DNA from: Bacillus thuringiensis
GTDB taxonomy: Bacteria; Bacillota; Bacilli; Bacillales; Bacillaceae_G
Length of the DNA: 64,000 nt
Direction of reading: 5' to 3'
Assembly (NCBI RefSeq): GCF_022095615.2
Contig: NZ_CP155559.1
Span: forward strand, 2,539,501-2,603,500
A model generated the notes under the pieces. It was given only the letters and a program-made list of their open reading frames with translations, was not told the origin of the DNA and made no database searches. Of this stretch, positions 36,772-46,860 are shown one piece after another. A program made the translations under genes and the position numbers. Positions within the stretch are counted from its first letter, which is position 1. Each line of letters starts with the position of its first letter.

Positions 36772-37854
36772 TCAATCCTCCACATTTAAATGAACCGAAC
36801 AATTGAGTTGATTTTCACCCTCATATTTCTCGGATATTTGTTTTAATTCCTCTAACATATCATGTATAGATAATACCTCAAATATTATTATAGATTCGCT
36901 TGAAAAGTGATGATGATATTGATTTGGTTTACAATGTCCTCCATCATTTTTATAATCCCAAAATTTTTTGTCTAATTCATCAATCAGTTTAAAATGTTCT
37001 TCATCTATTTCATTACAATGATTTCTTAATATAGAAATTATAGAATGAATCGTTCGCTGTAATATCTCTTTTTCATTTTGTGACCAGTTACATGTTTCAA
37101 TTGATGCTCGAGCTAAATTATCTATATGATAAATAATTTGCTGTAATAACTGAAGTTGCTTTTGTACAAGTAAAAAGCTTCTCATTTCTTTTTTTGTATG
37201 TCGATGATATTTCCAATCTTTTTGCTCATATTGAACAAATTGTACCGCTTTATGTAATGATAAATTCAATTTAGATAGATTATGAGTTGTCTCTTTCGTT
37301 ATAACCTTCCCTTCAATTAATGCATTAAGCCATTCCTCCATAATATTTGCCGTTTTAACAAATAGTTCCTCTGTACATCCCGAAATGGTTTTAACGTAGT
37401 GTGGTGGCAAAATGAAAAAATTCACTAAAGTAGATACTATAATACCAGTAGATGTAGTAGCTAATCGAATTAAAAATGCAGTGAAATAATGATCTGCCGT
37501 AATAGGGATCATTGCAACAGCAGTTAATGTTGCGACTAACGTTCCCGCATGTAAATTTAGTTTTTGACATGTAACGATTGTAAACATCGCTGCTAACGCA
37601 TAAGAAAGAGCCTGATGACCTAGGAAAAATGTGAAAGTCATTGCATACGCCGATCCAATTGTTGAAGCTGGAAAACGAACTAGGCCTTTTTTTATAGAAT
37701 CCGTTGCAGTTGGCTCAATCGTTACAATAGCCGTGATGACAGCAAAAATAGTGGGTATATTGAAAAATTCGCAAACTAGAACTGTAAGAAAAACTGCTAT
37801 TCCGGTTTTTATCACCCTTCCTCCAACAATATTCCATTTTCTAACTTGTTTCAT
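36772..37854 (-). CDS. Aromatic acid exporter / FUSC-family membrane protein
   Basis: A 360-residue protein with about five to six N-terminal membrane helices ([39 protein letters not shown] is the family core) and a cytoplasmic helical C-terminal half. Relatives (ArAE, FUSC) are thought to export aromatic acids. It has a His-rich tail near HHHFSS. It forms an operon with the DUF1697 gene downstream. Confidence 0.85.
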   Translation of the reverse strand: MKQVRKWNIVGGRVIKTGIAVFLTVLVCEFFNIPTIFAVITAIVTIEPTATDSIKKGLVRFPASTIGSAYAMTFTFFLGHQALSYALAAMFTIVTCQKLNLHAGTLVATLTAVAMIPITADHYFTAFLIRLATTSTGIIVSTLVNFFILPPHYVKTISGCTEELFVKTANIMEEWLNALIEGKVITKETTHNLSKLNLSLHKAVQFVQYEQKDWKYHRHTKKEMRSFLLVQKQLQLLQQIIYHIDNLARASIETCNWSQNEKEILQRTIHSIISILRNHCNEIDEEHFKLIDELDKKFWDYKNDGGHCKPNQYHHHFSSESIIIFEVLSIHDMLEELKQISEKYEGENQLNCSVHLNVED

Positions 37855-37917
37855 TTTGTATTTCCTTCATTTCTATTTCATTTATATATACTCTACATTA
37901 TATATCGTACTAAATAA

Positions 37918-37956
37918 AAAAACTTACTACTTTGTTATGCAAGAGTAAGTTTTTCT
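37918..37956. terminator. Terminator of the GNAT gene
   Basis: AAAAAACTTACT and AGTAAGTTTTT flank a short stem, just after the stop at 37962 on the minus strand. Confidence 0.75.
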
Positions 37957-37961
37957 TATCG

Positions 37962-38459
37962 TTATTTCATGATAGGTAAATGCATTATAATTTGTTGACC
38001 AATTGGTCCCATTCTTCTAAAGCCTTTATCTTGGAAGCCGACTTTTTCATATAAATTTTGTGCAGGAATATTTTTTTCATTCACAGCAAGTACAACTTCA
38101 TTTTTTATCGGAAAATAACGTTGTACAAACTCTTGTAATAGTGCCAATGACTTTTTAGCATATCCTTTTCTTTGTCTATCGTGATTTATAGAAAAAGATG
38201 TTAAAAGTAAAGCATCCTGATTGTCTGTGAACTCCTGTACTCTATCTCCTGTTTGCAATGCAAAAAGGCCAACAGGTACCCCATTATAATCTAAAATAAC
38301 AATGACATTTTTTGTACGATCACTTTTTGCCTTCTCCAATAATTCACCTGGATCCGATGTGAATTGAACTTGTTCACTTGGTAAAGTAAATGTTTGTATA
38401 ACTTCTTTATATTTTTCCCTATACGGAACTAATTGAATTTCCCCTGTATGTATGTTCAT
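37962..38459 (-). CDS. GNAT-family N-acetyltransferase
   Basis: A 165-residue acetyltransferase. The acetyl-CoA loop is in INHDRQRKGYAKKSLALLQEF and the C-terminal NIPAQNLYEKVGFQDKGFRRMG is typical. ATG 38459 has GGGAGAG at good spacing; a start 15 bases earlier puts that RBS inside the gene. Substrate unknown. Confidence 0.85.
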   Translation of the reverse strand: MNIHTGEIQLVPYREKYKEVIQTFTLPSEQVQFTSDPGELLEKAKSDRTKNVIVILDYNGVPVGLFALQTGDRVQEFTDNQDALLLTSFSINHDRQRKGYAKKSLALLQEFVQRYFPIKNEVVLAVNEKNIPAQNLYEKVGFQDKGFRRMGPIGQQIIMHLPIMK

Positions 38460-38484
38460 GCTAAACTCTCCCATTTTTAACTTA

Positions 38485-38841
38485 TTAACTTAGCCCTTGC
38501 TGAGCTTTTGAATGCACTTTTCCATCTAAAAAGGTAATTTCAACTAATGAAGTTGGATTGCTTCCCTTCCATGAAAAAATTTGCTTAATTTGTGTAGAAT
38601 CTTCTACACCTTCTTCTATAAGTAAATTACCATCAAAACCAATTAAATCTTTCACTTCGGTATAAGTCATTCCTTCATTTATATTGGAGAAATGATTTAT
38701 ATTTATAGACTCTAGCTGCTGTCTTTCCATCACAGTAGAAGAAGTTGCCGTTTGTTTTTTCACTTCTTTCTTCTGTTCACACGCTGTCATACTGAAACCT
38801 AAGCATAAACTACATACTATTAATGCGCTTTTTTTCATCAT
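38485..38841 (-). CDS. DUF3862-type lipoprotein
   Basis: About 118 residues: signal peptide with lipobox SMTAC, then a linker and a small SmpA/BLIP-like fold with NEGMTYTEVKDLIGFDGNLLIEEG and ITFLDGKVHSKAQQGL. Function unknown; extracellular and membrane anchored. Start taken at 38841 because GGGAGGG lies 10 bases upstream; the next codon is also ATG. Confidence 0.8.
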   Translation of the reverse strand: MMKKSALIVCSLCLGFSMTACEQKKEVKKQTATSSTVMERQQLESININHFSNINEGMTYTEVKDLIGFDGNLLIEEGVEDSTQIKQIFSWKGSNPTSLVEITFLDGKVHSKAQQGLS

Positions 38842-38920
38842 AACAGTTGTCCCTCCCATCATAATTAAACCATATATTCCCTTAAAAATAAACTGAATAT
38901 TAAATATTATATTGAAAAAT

Positions 38921-38942
38921 CCCCGTACAATTAAGCACGGGG
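38921..38942 (-). terminator. Terminator of the sleB-ypeB operon
   Basis: CCCCGT and ACGGGG arms around a short loop; on the minus strand ATTTTTC follows. It directly follows the stop at 38949. Confidence 0.8.
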
Positions 38943-38948
38943 TTAATT

Positions 38949-39545
38949 TTATTTATTCAAATGATTATTTGATTGGTCATTCTGTTCTTTTCTTAGTTCT
39001 TGTTCTTCATCTTTTGGTAATTGTTTATCATTATCTTTAATTGGATTCGTTTCTCGATTTTCAATCATGTCGTTTGGAACCTGTGGCATTACTCGGCCAA
39101 CAATTGCTGCTAACTCATCAAGTATACCTTCACCTGTTTTTCCTTTTTTAATTTGCTTTCCAATTTGTTTGAGTCGTTCATACGTATCAACATCCGCTAC
39201 AACGACTGCATTAGCACCATCCGGATCGTTTTTTAAACTTTCTGCTACAGAGTATTTAATGGACTCCACGCGAGTTCGATCGAGTTTCGCTTTTACATCA
39301 ATACCTACAATAGCATATTTCCCCACAACTACCGCTGTTGCATCATTTACACCTGGCACACTTGCGGCTAAAGATGCTAAATGGTCCGCCGCTTTTTCAT
39401 TTGGCTTATTTGGTTTGTTTGTATAATTAACATTTTTCGTCGAAACATTTTTTTGCTCTGGTTTTTCGTTTGGATTGTCCTTTTTTCCAATACTGCATCC
39501 TGTTATAAAAAAGCAAAGCATCAACATATATATTAGGATCTTCAT
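38949..39545 (-). CDS. YhcN/YlaJ-family sporulation lipoprotein
   Basis: A 198-residue lipoprotein: signal peptide with lipobox FITGC, an Asn/Lys/Pro-rich linker, then the YhcN/YlaJ domain (HLASLAASVPGVNDATAVVVGKYAIVGIDV...VAESLKNDPDGANAVVVADVDTYERL). Members are found in the spore inner membrane. It is the third gene after sleB and ypeB, consistent with a role in cortex-lysis or germination. ATG 39545 has a GGTGAG RBS. Confidence 0.88.
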   Translation of the reverse strand: MKILIYMLMLCFFITGCSIGKKDNPNEKPEQKNVSTKNVNYTNKPNKPNEKAADHLASLAASVPGVNDATAVVVGKYAIVGIDVKAKLDRTRVESIKYSVAESLKNDPDGANAVVVADVDTYERLKQIGKQIKKGKTGEGILDELAAIVGRVMPQVPNDMIENRETNPIKDNDKQLPKDEEQELRKEQNDQSNNHLNK

Positions 39546-39571
39546 TATTCTCACCACTTTACTATTAAAGT

Positions 39572-40912
39572 TTAATCATAAATTTTTTCAACAGCTTGCA
39601 TTTTCTTCACTTTTTCCTCTGCCCCGCTATTTGCATTAATGAAAATTTGGTACGTATCTTTCCCTAAAGTACCTACAAATTCATAGCAAAGTACTTCATT
39701 ATGCAAATCATTTACTACGACAGCTTTACGTTCTTCCATAACTTTAACATCTGGATTGATTTTCTTTCTTGCTTCTGCTGCAGTTAGCTTTGCTGAGGGA
39801 ACTGTTCGTTTTTGGTGTGATGCTAAATATTCTTTTGCGGAAAACCCAACGATGGAACCGTCATCTAAAGCAATTTTCATTTGGATTGCTTCTGGATAAA
39901 TTCGTATGCCATTCTCATTTACTACATACGTAAATACACCAACATTATCATATTGCGAGCTATCATAAAGCTCCATATTATTAAACTTATGGTCCTTTAA
40001 AAATGTCAAACCTTTACTTCCAGCATCGTTTAAACTAATTTTCTGCTCTTTAATTTCTCGATTATTCATTACCCAAATTGGATATCCACCTTTTCCAGTA
40101 ATATCCATATGAAACTCGTTATTCGTTGCTTTATCTTTAATTTTCACACTATAGAAAGATTCTTTCGCACCTTTTCCGCTTTTCTCAACATCTACTTTTT
40201 CATTTCCTTTTAAGTTCAAAAACGATTTTGCAATTTTCGCTGCTTCATCTTTAGAGATTGCTTTCCCTTCTGCTTCAAATCCGCCTTTTTTATTTTTTTG
40301 TGCACTAGTAAAGGTCGGTCCGAAGTTTGTAGATGAATACGATGTTACGTTTTTCTCTACTGTTTTTAATCCGTCAATAATTGTATTGTCTGCAGGATCA
40401 CGATTTGATGCGAGTGCCATCTCAACATCCATCCATCGTAAATTATTTTTCAAAACAAGATGTTGTACTTTTCGTAACTCATCTTGTATATTTCCTGCAT
40501 TTGAATATAAAGTTTCCAACGTTTTGTATTCTTGATCATTTAACGGTTCTTTTTCTAAATCACGAATGGCTGCACGATAACTAAAATCGCCGATATTTGC
40601 TAAAAATTCTTCTGTTTTATTAAATGGCATTAATGTTAAAGGCAATTGTCCTACATCCGAACGCGCTTCAGATGTTAAACGCCATACGTCTGCTAATGCT
40701 GGTGATAAAGATGCACGTGAATTCATCGCAAGCGTTGTTCCAATTTTATCGTGCAACAAATCAACCTCGTACGCCAAATCATGAAATGCACGTTGATAGC
40801 TATTTTCTGCTCGAATTAATACTGCATTCTTCTCTTGATGCTCTTTATAGCCCCAGTATCCTGTTCCAACTACTCCGACTGTTAATAATACGATTATAAT
40901 ACCTCGTAACAT
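39572..40912 (-). CDS. ypeB: Germination protein YpeB
   Basis: A 446-residue spore protein needed for the stability and location of the cortex-lytic enzyme SleB. It has one N-terminal membrane helix (GIIIVLLTVGVVGTGYWGY), an N-terminal helical domain to about 200, and three PepSY-like repeats, e.g. ISKDEAAKIAKSFLNLKGNEKVDVEKS, ISLNDAGSKGLTFLKDHKF and LTAAEARKKINPDVKVMEER. It lies 15 bases after sleB in the usual order sleB-ypeB. Confidence 0.93.
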   Translation of the reverse strand: MLRGIIIVLLTVGVVGTGYWGYKEHQEKNAVLIRAENSYQRAFHDLAYEVDLLHDKIGTTLAMNSRASLSPALADVWRLTSEARSDVGQLPLTLMPFNKTEEFLANIGDFSYRAAIRDLEKEPLNDQEYKTLETLYSNAGNIQDELRKVQHLVLKNNLRWMDVEMALASNRDPADNTIIDGLKTVEKNVTSYSSTNFGPTFTSAQKNKKGGFEAEGKAISKDEAAKIAKSFLNLKGNEKVDVEKSGKGAKESFYSVKIKDKATNNEFHMDITGKGGYPIWVMNNREIKEQKISLNDAGSKGLTFLKDHKFNNMELYDSSQYDNVGVFTYVVNENGIRIYPEAIQMKIALDDGSIVGFSAKEYLASHQKRTVPSAKLTAAEARKKINPDVKVMEERKAVVVNDLHNEVLCYEFVGTLGKDTYQIFINANSGAEEKVKKMQAVEKIYD

Positions 40913-40927
40913 AGTTCCACCTCCGCT

Positions 40928-41707
40928 CTATTTACAGAAAATATGTTTCCCGATTTTTTTAATTTGTGGACGAGTCCAAATCCATTTACTTGTTGCGGTA
41001 TCCGGATTGAAATAATACAATGCGTTTCCTGTTGGGTCCCATCCATTAATTGCATCTAATACAGCTTTTTTCGCTGTTTCATTTGGTGTTAAATATATTT
41101 GTCCGTCTGCTACTGCTGTAAATGCTCTTGGCTCAAAGATTACACCCGAAACGGTATTTGGGAACGATGCACTTGTAACACGATTCAAAATAACCGCAGC
41201 TACTGCAACTTGCCCTAAGTACGGCTCACCACGAGATTCTCCATATACTGCGTTTGCCATGAGCTGAATATCATTTTGAGAATAACCATTTGGAACATTT
41301 GTCCCTTTATTTTGAGGTGGTTTATTTTCTTGTGCAGTACCACCACTATTTCCTTTATTTGTTGTCGTTCCTTTATTAGCAGTTGACTTATCATATTTCG
41401 TTGCCTTCACGAGCATTTGCTTCGTTTTAGTTCCAGCTAAACCATCAACAGGTAATCCGAATTTCTCTTGAAAATTTCGAAGTGCCCAGTATGTACCCCA
41501 TCCGAAAACACCATCCACTTTTCCCGTATAAAATCCGTTATATTTCAAACGAGATTGCAGTTCAATGACATCTTCGCCAGATGCTCCTCTTTGAATGACT
41601 TGATTAGAAAAAGCTTCAACATTTTTTAGTTGTATACTACTTACCATCAAAGATAGTCCTATGAATGCAAGTAAAACTGCTATTTTAAAAATAGCTTTTT
41701 GACGCAT
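40928..41707 (-). CDS. sleB: Spore cortex-lytic enzyme SleB
   Basis: A 259-residue lytic transglycosylase that degrades cortex peptidoglycan during germination. Signal peptide (about 1-32), peptidoglycan-binding domain (about 37-98, GASGEDVIELQSRLKYNGFYTGKVDG), a Gly/Asn/Thr-rich linker, and the C-terminal hydrolase_2 domain with NAVYGESRGEPYLGQVAVAAVI, whose Glu is the likely catalytic residue. First gene of sleB-ypeB-yhcN-like. It is probably transcribed in the forespore, though I did not identify a sigma-G promoter with certainty. Confidence 0.94.
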   Translation of the reverse strand: MRQKAIFKIAVLLAFIGLSLMVSSIQLKNVEAFSNQVIQRGASGEDVIELQSRLKYNGFYTGKVDGVFGWGTYWALRNFQEKFGLPVDGLAGTKTKQMLVKATKYDKSTANKGTTTNKGNSGGTAQENKPPQNKGTNVPNGYSQNDIQLMANAVYGESRGEPYLGQVAVAAVILNRVTSASFPNTVSGVIFEPRAFTAVADGQIYLTPNETAKKAVLDAINGWDPTGNALYYFNPDTATSKWIWTRPQIKKIGKHIFCK

Positions 41708-41852
41708 ATTGTTCCCTCCTTAATTACGGAAATGATTTCTTGGTTATGTTTTGTAAAAGCCTCGCTTTTATGTAAAGAAGACAAAAAAATCCAAACTCAT
41801 ATCGTTGAAAAAATATGTAAACAATATATAAAAAGAATAAAAGGAGTTCATC

Positions 41853-42185
41853 ATGAAGAAATTGTTAAAGCGTATCGCAATCGTCGTTATGTTCATAACA
41901 ACATGTTCAAATGTATATACTGGCCCATCAATTGTTCATGCGCAACCTCCGTATGCCAAATGGGGGAAACTTGCTGTAGAAAAGACGAAAGAACAATATC
42001 CAAAAGCTGAGATTATTGATTATCTTCATATCGGTAGAAAACCAAAAACTGTTCAAATAACAGTCGAAAAATTTAAATTGTGGCTTCGTGAAGATGGAAA
42101 AGAATATGGTGTTTTTGTTGATGTAGAATTTGAAACGAAGACGGAGAAATTTATAAAGTTGTCGTTTCAGAAGACGAGTAGATAA
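41853..42185 (+). CDS. Secreted DUF3889 protein
   Basis: A 110-residue protein with a signal peptide ending around IVHAQPPYAKW, then a single DUF3889 domain (KWGKLAVEKTKEQYPKAEIIDYLHIGRK...). Length and start match the family, which is small, secreted and uncharacterised. RBS AAAAGGAG precedes ATG 41853. It is divergent from sleB. Confidence 0.82.
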   Translation: MKKLLKRIAIVVMFITTCSNVYTGPSIVHAQPPYAKWGKLAVEKTKEQYPKAEIIDYLHIGRKPKTVQITVEKFKLWLREDGKEYGVFVDVEFETKTEKFIKLSFQKTSR

Positions 42186-42188
42186 AAT

Positions 42189-42229
42189 GAAACCCCCACT
42201 GTTTAACATATGAACAGTGGGGGTTTCTT
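42189..42229. terminator. Strong bidirectional terminator
   Basis: GAAACCCCCACTGTT pairs with AACAGTGGGGGTTTC between convergent genes. Confidence 0.92.
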
Positions 42230-42235
42230 TCATTT

Positions 42236-42859
42236 TTAAAATTCTTCCCTAAATTTTCGATTCCCTAAAAATCTTACCAATATACAAATAGCGCCAATTA
42301 CAACCGCTATCCCTATACTGTATAAAAGTACGCTACCATATTCCCCTATTCTCGGATCTAAAAACGGATAAGGATACCAATTCACAATCGGGCCACGTAT
42401 TAAGCTGTACACAACGTAAAAAAACGGGAATAAGAGCCAACTCACAGCTTGTTTCCAAGTGATTTTCTTACTAGGTGGATTTAAAATCCAATCTAAAAGC
42501 ATTGCAATTGGCATGATATAATGTAGCACCGTATTTACCCATGGTATTGCGGTTTGAAGTGATTCTTCTAATCCTCTTAATAACAAAAAATAAATGAGTC
42601 CTGTCGTAAGTATATATACAGTTGCCGCGCCACGAAGTATACCAAACTGCTCTGATCGACCAAATGTAGCAGTTCCTATACTACTAAGAAGGAGAATAAC
42701 TGCTACTAAGATGTTACTTTCAATCGTGAAAAAGCTAAAAAAATTAACTGGATTGAATGGTTTCACTTGTGATCGTATTATAAATTGCGTAATAATCGCG
42801 CTACATGCTAAAAGACTTAAACATAGTCTAAATAAAGATAATGTTTTTACACCTTTCAT
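42236..42859 (-). CDS. Pr6Pr family membrane protein
   Basis: A 207-residue protein with six predicted membrane helices and the family pattern FFSFFTIESNILV, NTVLHYIMPIAMLLDWIL and GPIVNWYPYPFLDPR. Function unknown; relatives are FAR-17a/AIG1-like. ATG 42859 has a GAGGAG RBS; a start 17 codons earlier would overlap the preceding gene. Confidence 0.85.
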   Translation of the reverse strand: MKGVKTLSLFRLCLSLLACSAIITQFIIRSQVKPFNPVNFFSFFTIESNILVAVILLLSSIGTATFGRSEQFGILRGAATVYILTTGLIYFLLLRGLEESLQTAIPWVNTVLHYIMPIAMLLDWILNPPSKKITWKQAVSWLLFPFFYVVYSLIRGPIVNWYPYPFLDPRIGEYGSVLLYSIGIAVVIGAICILVRFLGNRKFREEF

Positions 42860-42875
42860 ACATTCTCTCCTCTTC

Positions 42876-43793
42876 TTATTTAAACTTATCATTCTCCTGT
42901 ACATGCTCAATAAATAATTTCAATGGAACGAGTCCGCGTTTTGGCATATGACTACTTATTACAGCAACAAGCTCTAACTGCGGAATGATAACGATGTATT
43001 GTCCGCCGTATCCCATAGCGAAATATATATAATACGGTATGTGAAATCTTTCGTTATTCAATACCCACCAGTGATATCCATACGCCCCAACATGTTCATA
43101 CGTTTCAAATAGAGCTGTACTTGATTCTTCTAACCATTTCGAGGATACAATTTCATTACCCTGCCAATATCCATTCTGCAAACATAATATTCCGAGCTTT
43201 AATAAATCTTTAGACTTCATTTTCATACCGAATCCGCCGACATGTATTCCTTGGGGATCTTGTTGCCACTCATACTCGGTAATTTCTAACGGATCAAATA
43301 AGTAGTTTTTCGCAAACTGCTCTGTCGACATTCCAGTAGCCTTTTGGATAATGTAGCTAAGCAAATGCGAAGAACCTGAGTTATAATTCATTTTTGTAGC
43401 CGGTTCTTCAATTATTGGTTTTTCTGATATGTACTGCACCCAGTTTTCCGATTCTACAAAATCATTTGGGAACACTACTCCATTTCCAAACTCTTTCCAA
43501 TCCTCACCTGTAGTCATCGTTAATAAATGATACAGAGTCAAATCCTGCTTTTCCTCAGATACATTTTCAATCCACTCTGTAATCGGTGTATGTATATCAT
43601 TTATATAGTCTTTATCGATTGCAATACCAATTAATATAGATACAATGCTTTTTGTAATCGAATTTACTTTAAATAGATTATTTTTACATTCTAACGTTTT
43701 ATAATACTCAGTTGTTAACTCACCTTTTTGATAAACAAGAAATGTATTTACTTTTTTCTTTTCAAATTTATTTTCTAGTTGCTTGAAATCCAA
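42876..43793 (-). CDS. Serine hydrolase of the beta-lactamase-like (class C) family
   Basis: A 305-residue cytoplasmic-looking protein of the penicillin-binding/beta-lactamase fold. The SxxK motif is Ser45-Ile-Thr-Lys48 in NSITKSIVS, YxN is in NYNSGSSHLL and the third box lies near GYGGQYIVIIPQ. There is no signal peptide, so it may be an esterase or peptidase rather than a resistance enzyme. It is followed closely by the Pr6Pr gene. Confidence 0.83.
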   Translation of the reverse strand: MDFKQLENKFEKKKVNTFLVYQKGELTTEYYKTLECKNNLFKVNSITKSIVSILIGIAIDKDYINDIHTPITEWIENVSEEKQDLTLYHLLTMTTGEDWKEFGNGVVFPNDFVESENWVQYISEKPIIEEPATKMNYNSGSSHLLSYIIQKATGMSTEQFAKNYLFDPLEITEYEWQQDPQGIHVGGFGMKMKSKDLLKLGILCLQNGYWQGNEIVSSKWLEESSTALFETYEHVGAYGYHWWVLNNERFHIPYYIYFAMGYGGQYIVIIPQLELVAVISSHMPKRGLVPLKLFIEHVQENDKFK

Positions 43794-43871
43794 AACTTTA
43801 CCTCCAAATTAAATCATTACTTGATTTATTATATCTTGTAACTTCAATTAAAACATACTTGTGTTCAAATA

Positions 43872-43912
43872 AAAAACAAACCTGCCAGTAATGAACTGAC
43901 AGGTTTGTTTTT
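43872..43912. terminator. Terminator of the kyn operon
   Basis: AAAAACAAACCTG-CCAGT pairs with ACTGACAGGTTTGTTTTT, overlapping the kynA stop. Confidence 0.88.
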
Positions 43913-44750
43913 ATAATTTCGTGCGAACATTCCAAAGCTCTGGGAAGAATCGTTGATCAAGTACTCGCTTTAAATAAGATACACCAGAAGAGCCGCCTGT
44001 TCCCATTTTATGTCCGATAATGCGTTCTACTGTTTTCATATGACGGAAACGCCATTGTTGCAACCAATCTTCAATATCGATTAATTTTTCAGCGAGTTGA
44101 TATAAATTCCAATATTTTTTCACATCCGCATACACTTCAATCCAAGCTGCTTCTACTGTTGCATCTTCTTCATAAGGCTGCGTAATATCACGATTTAATA
44201 CATCTTTATGTATCGGGAATCCTTCTTTTACAAGAGCTTGAATTGCGACATCATACAAACTTGGTGTATGTAGCGCTGTATGAAGGCGACCGTGTAATTC
44301 TGGATCTTTTTCATAAATTTTTAATGCGTGAGGCGTTTTATAGCCAAGTGCATACTCAATCATACGATATTGATACGATTGAAAACCAGAAGCTTGACCG
44401 AGTGAATCACGAAACTCAATGTACTCTGATGGCGTTAATGTCGCAAGAATATCCCAAGATTGAATAATTTGCGACTGAATTTTTGATACACGTGCTAACA
44501 TTTTAAAAGCTGGTTGTAGTTTATCTTGTTTAATAGATTCGATTGCTGCGTTTAACTCATGTAAAATAAGCTTCATCCAAAGTTCACTTGCTTGGTGAAT
44601 CACGATGAATAACATTTCATCATGATGGTCTGATAATCTCTTTTGAGAAGAGAGTAAACTATCTAATTGTAAATACTCCCCGTATGTCATATTCTCTTTA
44701 AAGTCCGTATGAATCCCTTTTTCCATAATTACCTTTTCGTTTTCTTTCAT
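43911..44750 (-). CDS. kynA: Tryptophan 2,3-dioxygenase
   Basis: A 279-residue haem enzyme that opens the indole ring of L-tryptophan to N-formylkynurenine, step 1 of the kynurenine pathway. Family markers are [47 protein letters not shown] and [27 protein letters not shown] 44750 follows AGGGGCG; TTG 44759 is too near the RBS. It is last in kynU-kynB-kynA. Confidence 0.95.
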   Translation of the reverse strand: MKENEKVIMEKGIHTDFKENMTYGEYLQLDSLLSSQKRLSDHHDEMLFIVIHQASELWMKLILHELNAAIESIKQDKLQPAFKMLARVSKIQSQIIQSWDILATLTPSEYIEFRDSLGQASGFQSYQYRMIEYALGYKTPHALKIYEKDPELHGRLHTALHTPSLYDVAIQALVKEGFPIHKDVLNRDITQPYEEDATVEAAWIEVYADVKKYWNLYQLAEKLIDIEDWLQQWRFRHMKTVERIIGHKMGTGGSSGVSYLKRVLDQRFFPELWNVRTKL

Positions 44751-44782
44751 ATTAACCAAACGCCCCTTTTATATAATTCTAC

Positions 44783-45412
44783 TTATATTGGTCTAATAAC
44801 TGCTCGAACTGGACTTCCATCTGCTTCTGTTAAGGCAAGTGGTAATGCGATTAATTCATAATCACCGTCTGCTACATGATCTAGTACGACATTTTCTAAA
44901 ATGTGTATGCCATGTTTAAACAATTGATGATGCGCTGCTAATTCTTTATCATCTAATGGATCTACTGATGGTACATCTACCCCGATTAAACGAATACCTT
45001 TCTCTGAAAGAAATGGTGCGATATCAGCACGTAAATGCGGTATTATATCTGGGAATTCATTCGTTTTACTATGTGAAGATGTGCGTAACAATAATCTTTC
45101 TACGCCTTCTAAATGAAAGTTTTCTAATTCCTTTTTCCCAATGCTTTCAAGATTAGAAACATCTATGATGCGCGCTGGACCAACATAAACTTGAACATCT
45201 AAATCTATTACTTTCTTTCCATCATTATCAAAATGAAACGGTGCGTCAATATGAGTACCTGTATGAATACTCATCGTTAACTTTCCGACATTTACTGACC
45301 CACTTTCTTCTTTTGACCATGAAACTTCATACGAAAATGGTGTATCCCCTGGCCAAGTGGCAATATCATTATTTAGCGGTTGTGAAATATCAATCCACTC
45401 TGATGATTTCAT
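44783..45412 (-). CDS. kynB: Kynurenine formamidase
   Basis: A 209-residue cyclase-family hydrolase that turns N-formylkynurenine into kynurenine and formate. The metal-binding signature HTGTHIDAPFHF (about 50-61) is present, as is the start WIDISQPLNNDIATWPGDTPF. It begins two bases after the kynU stop, which indicates a tightly coupled operon. Confidence 0.95.
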   Translation of the reverse strand: MKSSEWIDISQPLNNDIATWPGDTPFSYEVSWSKEESGSVNVGKLTMSIHTGTHIDAPFHFDNDGKKVIDLDVQVYVGPARIIDVSNLESIGKKELENFHLEGVERLLLRTSSHSKTNEFPDIIPHLRADIAPFLSEKGIRLIGVDVPSVDPLDDKELAAHHQLFKHGIHILENVVLDHVADGDYELIALPLALTEADGSPVRAVIRPI

Positions 45413-45414
45413 GT

Positions 45415-46701
45415 TTATGCCACAACCTCTCGCTTATTTTCAAACTGCTTATATTCTTCATCTTTCATAATTCTCTTTAAAATTTGAACAGAATTCCATA
45501 CTTCCTCGTATGTGTTATATAAAGCAACTGGCGCGAGTCTTACTCCATTAGGTGCACGGAAATCAGGGATAACTCCATTCGCTTTTAACGCTTTACATAT
45601 GCGTGCTGCTTCTGCATGCTCTAAATAAATGTGTCCACCTCGTTTTTCATCCTCTAATGGATTGCCAATTGTAAATCCAAAATCTTTTAATTCATGATCA
45701 ATTAAATCTAGCATGTATCTTGTAATATGTAGCGATTTTTCACGTAAACGTTCTATACCAGCATCTTTAAATATTTCAAGAGAACCAATTAACGGCGCAG
45801 TACTTAATACGTGCGGTGTACCAATTTGATAAGCACCTGCATGATCAGCAGCTGTTAATGTATGTTCCATATCAAACTGTTTATCTTTTCTAGAACTAAA
45901 CCAACCTGATAATCCTGGAAGTCTATTAAAATGCTTTTTATGTACATAAAGCCCCGCAACACCACCAGGTCCTGCATTTAAATATTTATAATTACACCAA
46001 ATAGCGAAATCAACATCCCATTCTTTGAAATAATGCGGAATAGAACCGATTGAATGACATAAATCGAATCCGATATGAATACCACGCTTATGCGCTTCCG
46101 CTGTTAAACGTTTCATATCAAGAATTTGGCCGCTTCTATATAGTACAGAAGGCAATAAAATTAACGAGATATCATCTGTCATTGCGTGAATAATATCATC
46201 TTCAGAAAGTGTCCTACCATCCCGGCTCTTTACTCGTACTAAATGCTCTTCTGGATCTAATCCTTTTAAACGAATTTGACTTTGAAGTGCATATATATCT
46301 GACGGGAATGTTAATTCATCAGCAAGAATTTTTGTACGTATTCCTTTCGGCTCATAAAATGTCGCAATCACTTGGTGTATATTTGTCGTAGTGGAACCGG
46401 TTACAATAGTTTCTTCTGGTAAAGCTCCAATAAGAGGTGCAGTCAACTCACCTAATTTCTCCGAGAGGAAAAACCACGGATGCTCTCCTTCAGTCCAGCC
46501 GTCAATGCCATACTCCTTCCATGAATCTAGTAAAGTAAGTAATGACTTCTCTGCCCTTTTTGAAAGCAGACCTAATGAGTTTCCATCTAAATATATCGTT
46601 CCTTGTTTTTTATAGAATTCAGTTTGAAAATCTTTCAGTTCATCATGTTTATCACATTCAAGCGCATATTCATAAGTTGGTTGAAATGGTTCTTTATACA
46701 T
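45415..46701 (-). CDS. kynU: Kynureninase
   Basis: A 428-residue PLP enzyme that splits kynurenine to anthranilate and alanine. Features: start [28 protein letters not shown] (PLP phosphate region), and the lysine in [20 protein letters not shown]. First gene of kynUBA, reading away from a TetR regulator. The products feed anthranilate and could support quinolone or tryptophan recycling. Confidence 0.95.
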   Translation of the reverse strand: MYKEPFQPTYEYALECDKHDELKDFQTEFYKKQGTIYLDGNSLGLLSKRAEKSLLTLLDSWKEYGIDGWTEGEHPWFFLSEKLGELTAPLIGALPEETIVTGSTTTNIHQVIATFYEPKGIRTKILADELTFPSDIYALQSQIRLKGLDPEEHLVRVKSRDGRTLSEDDIIHAMTDDISLILLPSVLYRSGQILDMKRLTAEAHKRGIHIGFDLCHSIGSIPHYFKEWDVDFAIWCNYKYLNAGPGGVAGLYVHKKHFNRLPGLSGWFSSRKDKQFDMEHTLTAADHAGAYQIGTPHVLSTAPLIGSLEIFKDAGIERLREKSLHITRYMLDLIDHELKDFGFTIGNPLEDEKRGGHIYLEHAEAARICKALKANGVIPDFRAPNGVRLAPVALYNTYEEVWNSVQILKRIMKDEEYKQFENKREVVA

Positions 46702-46740
46702 GGTGTCACCTTCTTTTAATTTTCTTTTTATTCTAACTAA

Positions 46741-46805
46741 TTGAAATATATCACCTTAGTTGATATGACGTCAATGATATTATGTCAGTTGACTTTATAT
46801 GTGAA
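46741..46805. promoter_or_regulatory. Candidate regulator site between kynU and tetR-like gene
   Basis: The 160-base divergent intergenic region holds TTGATATGACGTCAA, with outer TTGA/TCAA arms and the 8-base palindrome TGACGTCA, followed by TATGTCAGTTGAC. It is a plausible operator for the TetR protein controlling both directions. Confidence 0.35.
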
Positions 46806-46860
46806 TTTCTTTTACAATACAGTTATATTTTCAGATATTTCAGTATAAAGAGGTGATTCT

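Noticed and set aside
42876..43793. Serine hydrolase as a second resistance beta-lactamase
   Set aside because: It lacks a signal peptide and belongs to the broad class C-like hydrolase group; resistance cannot be claimed.
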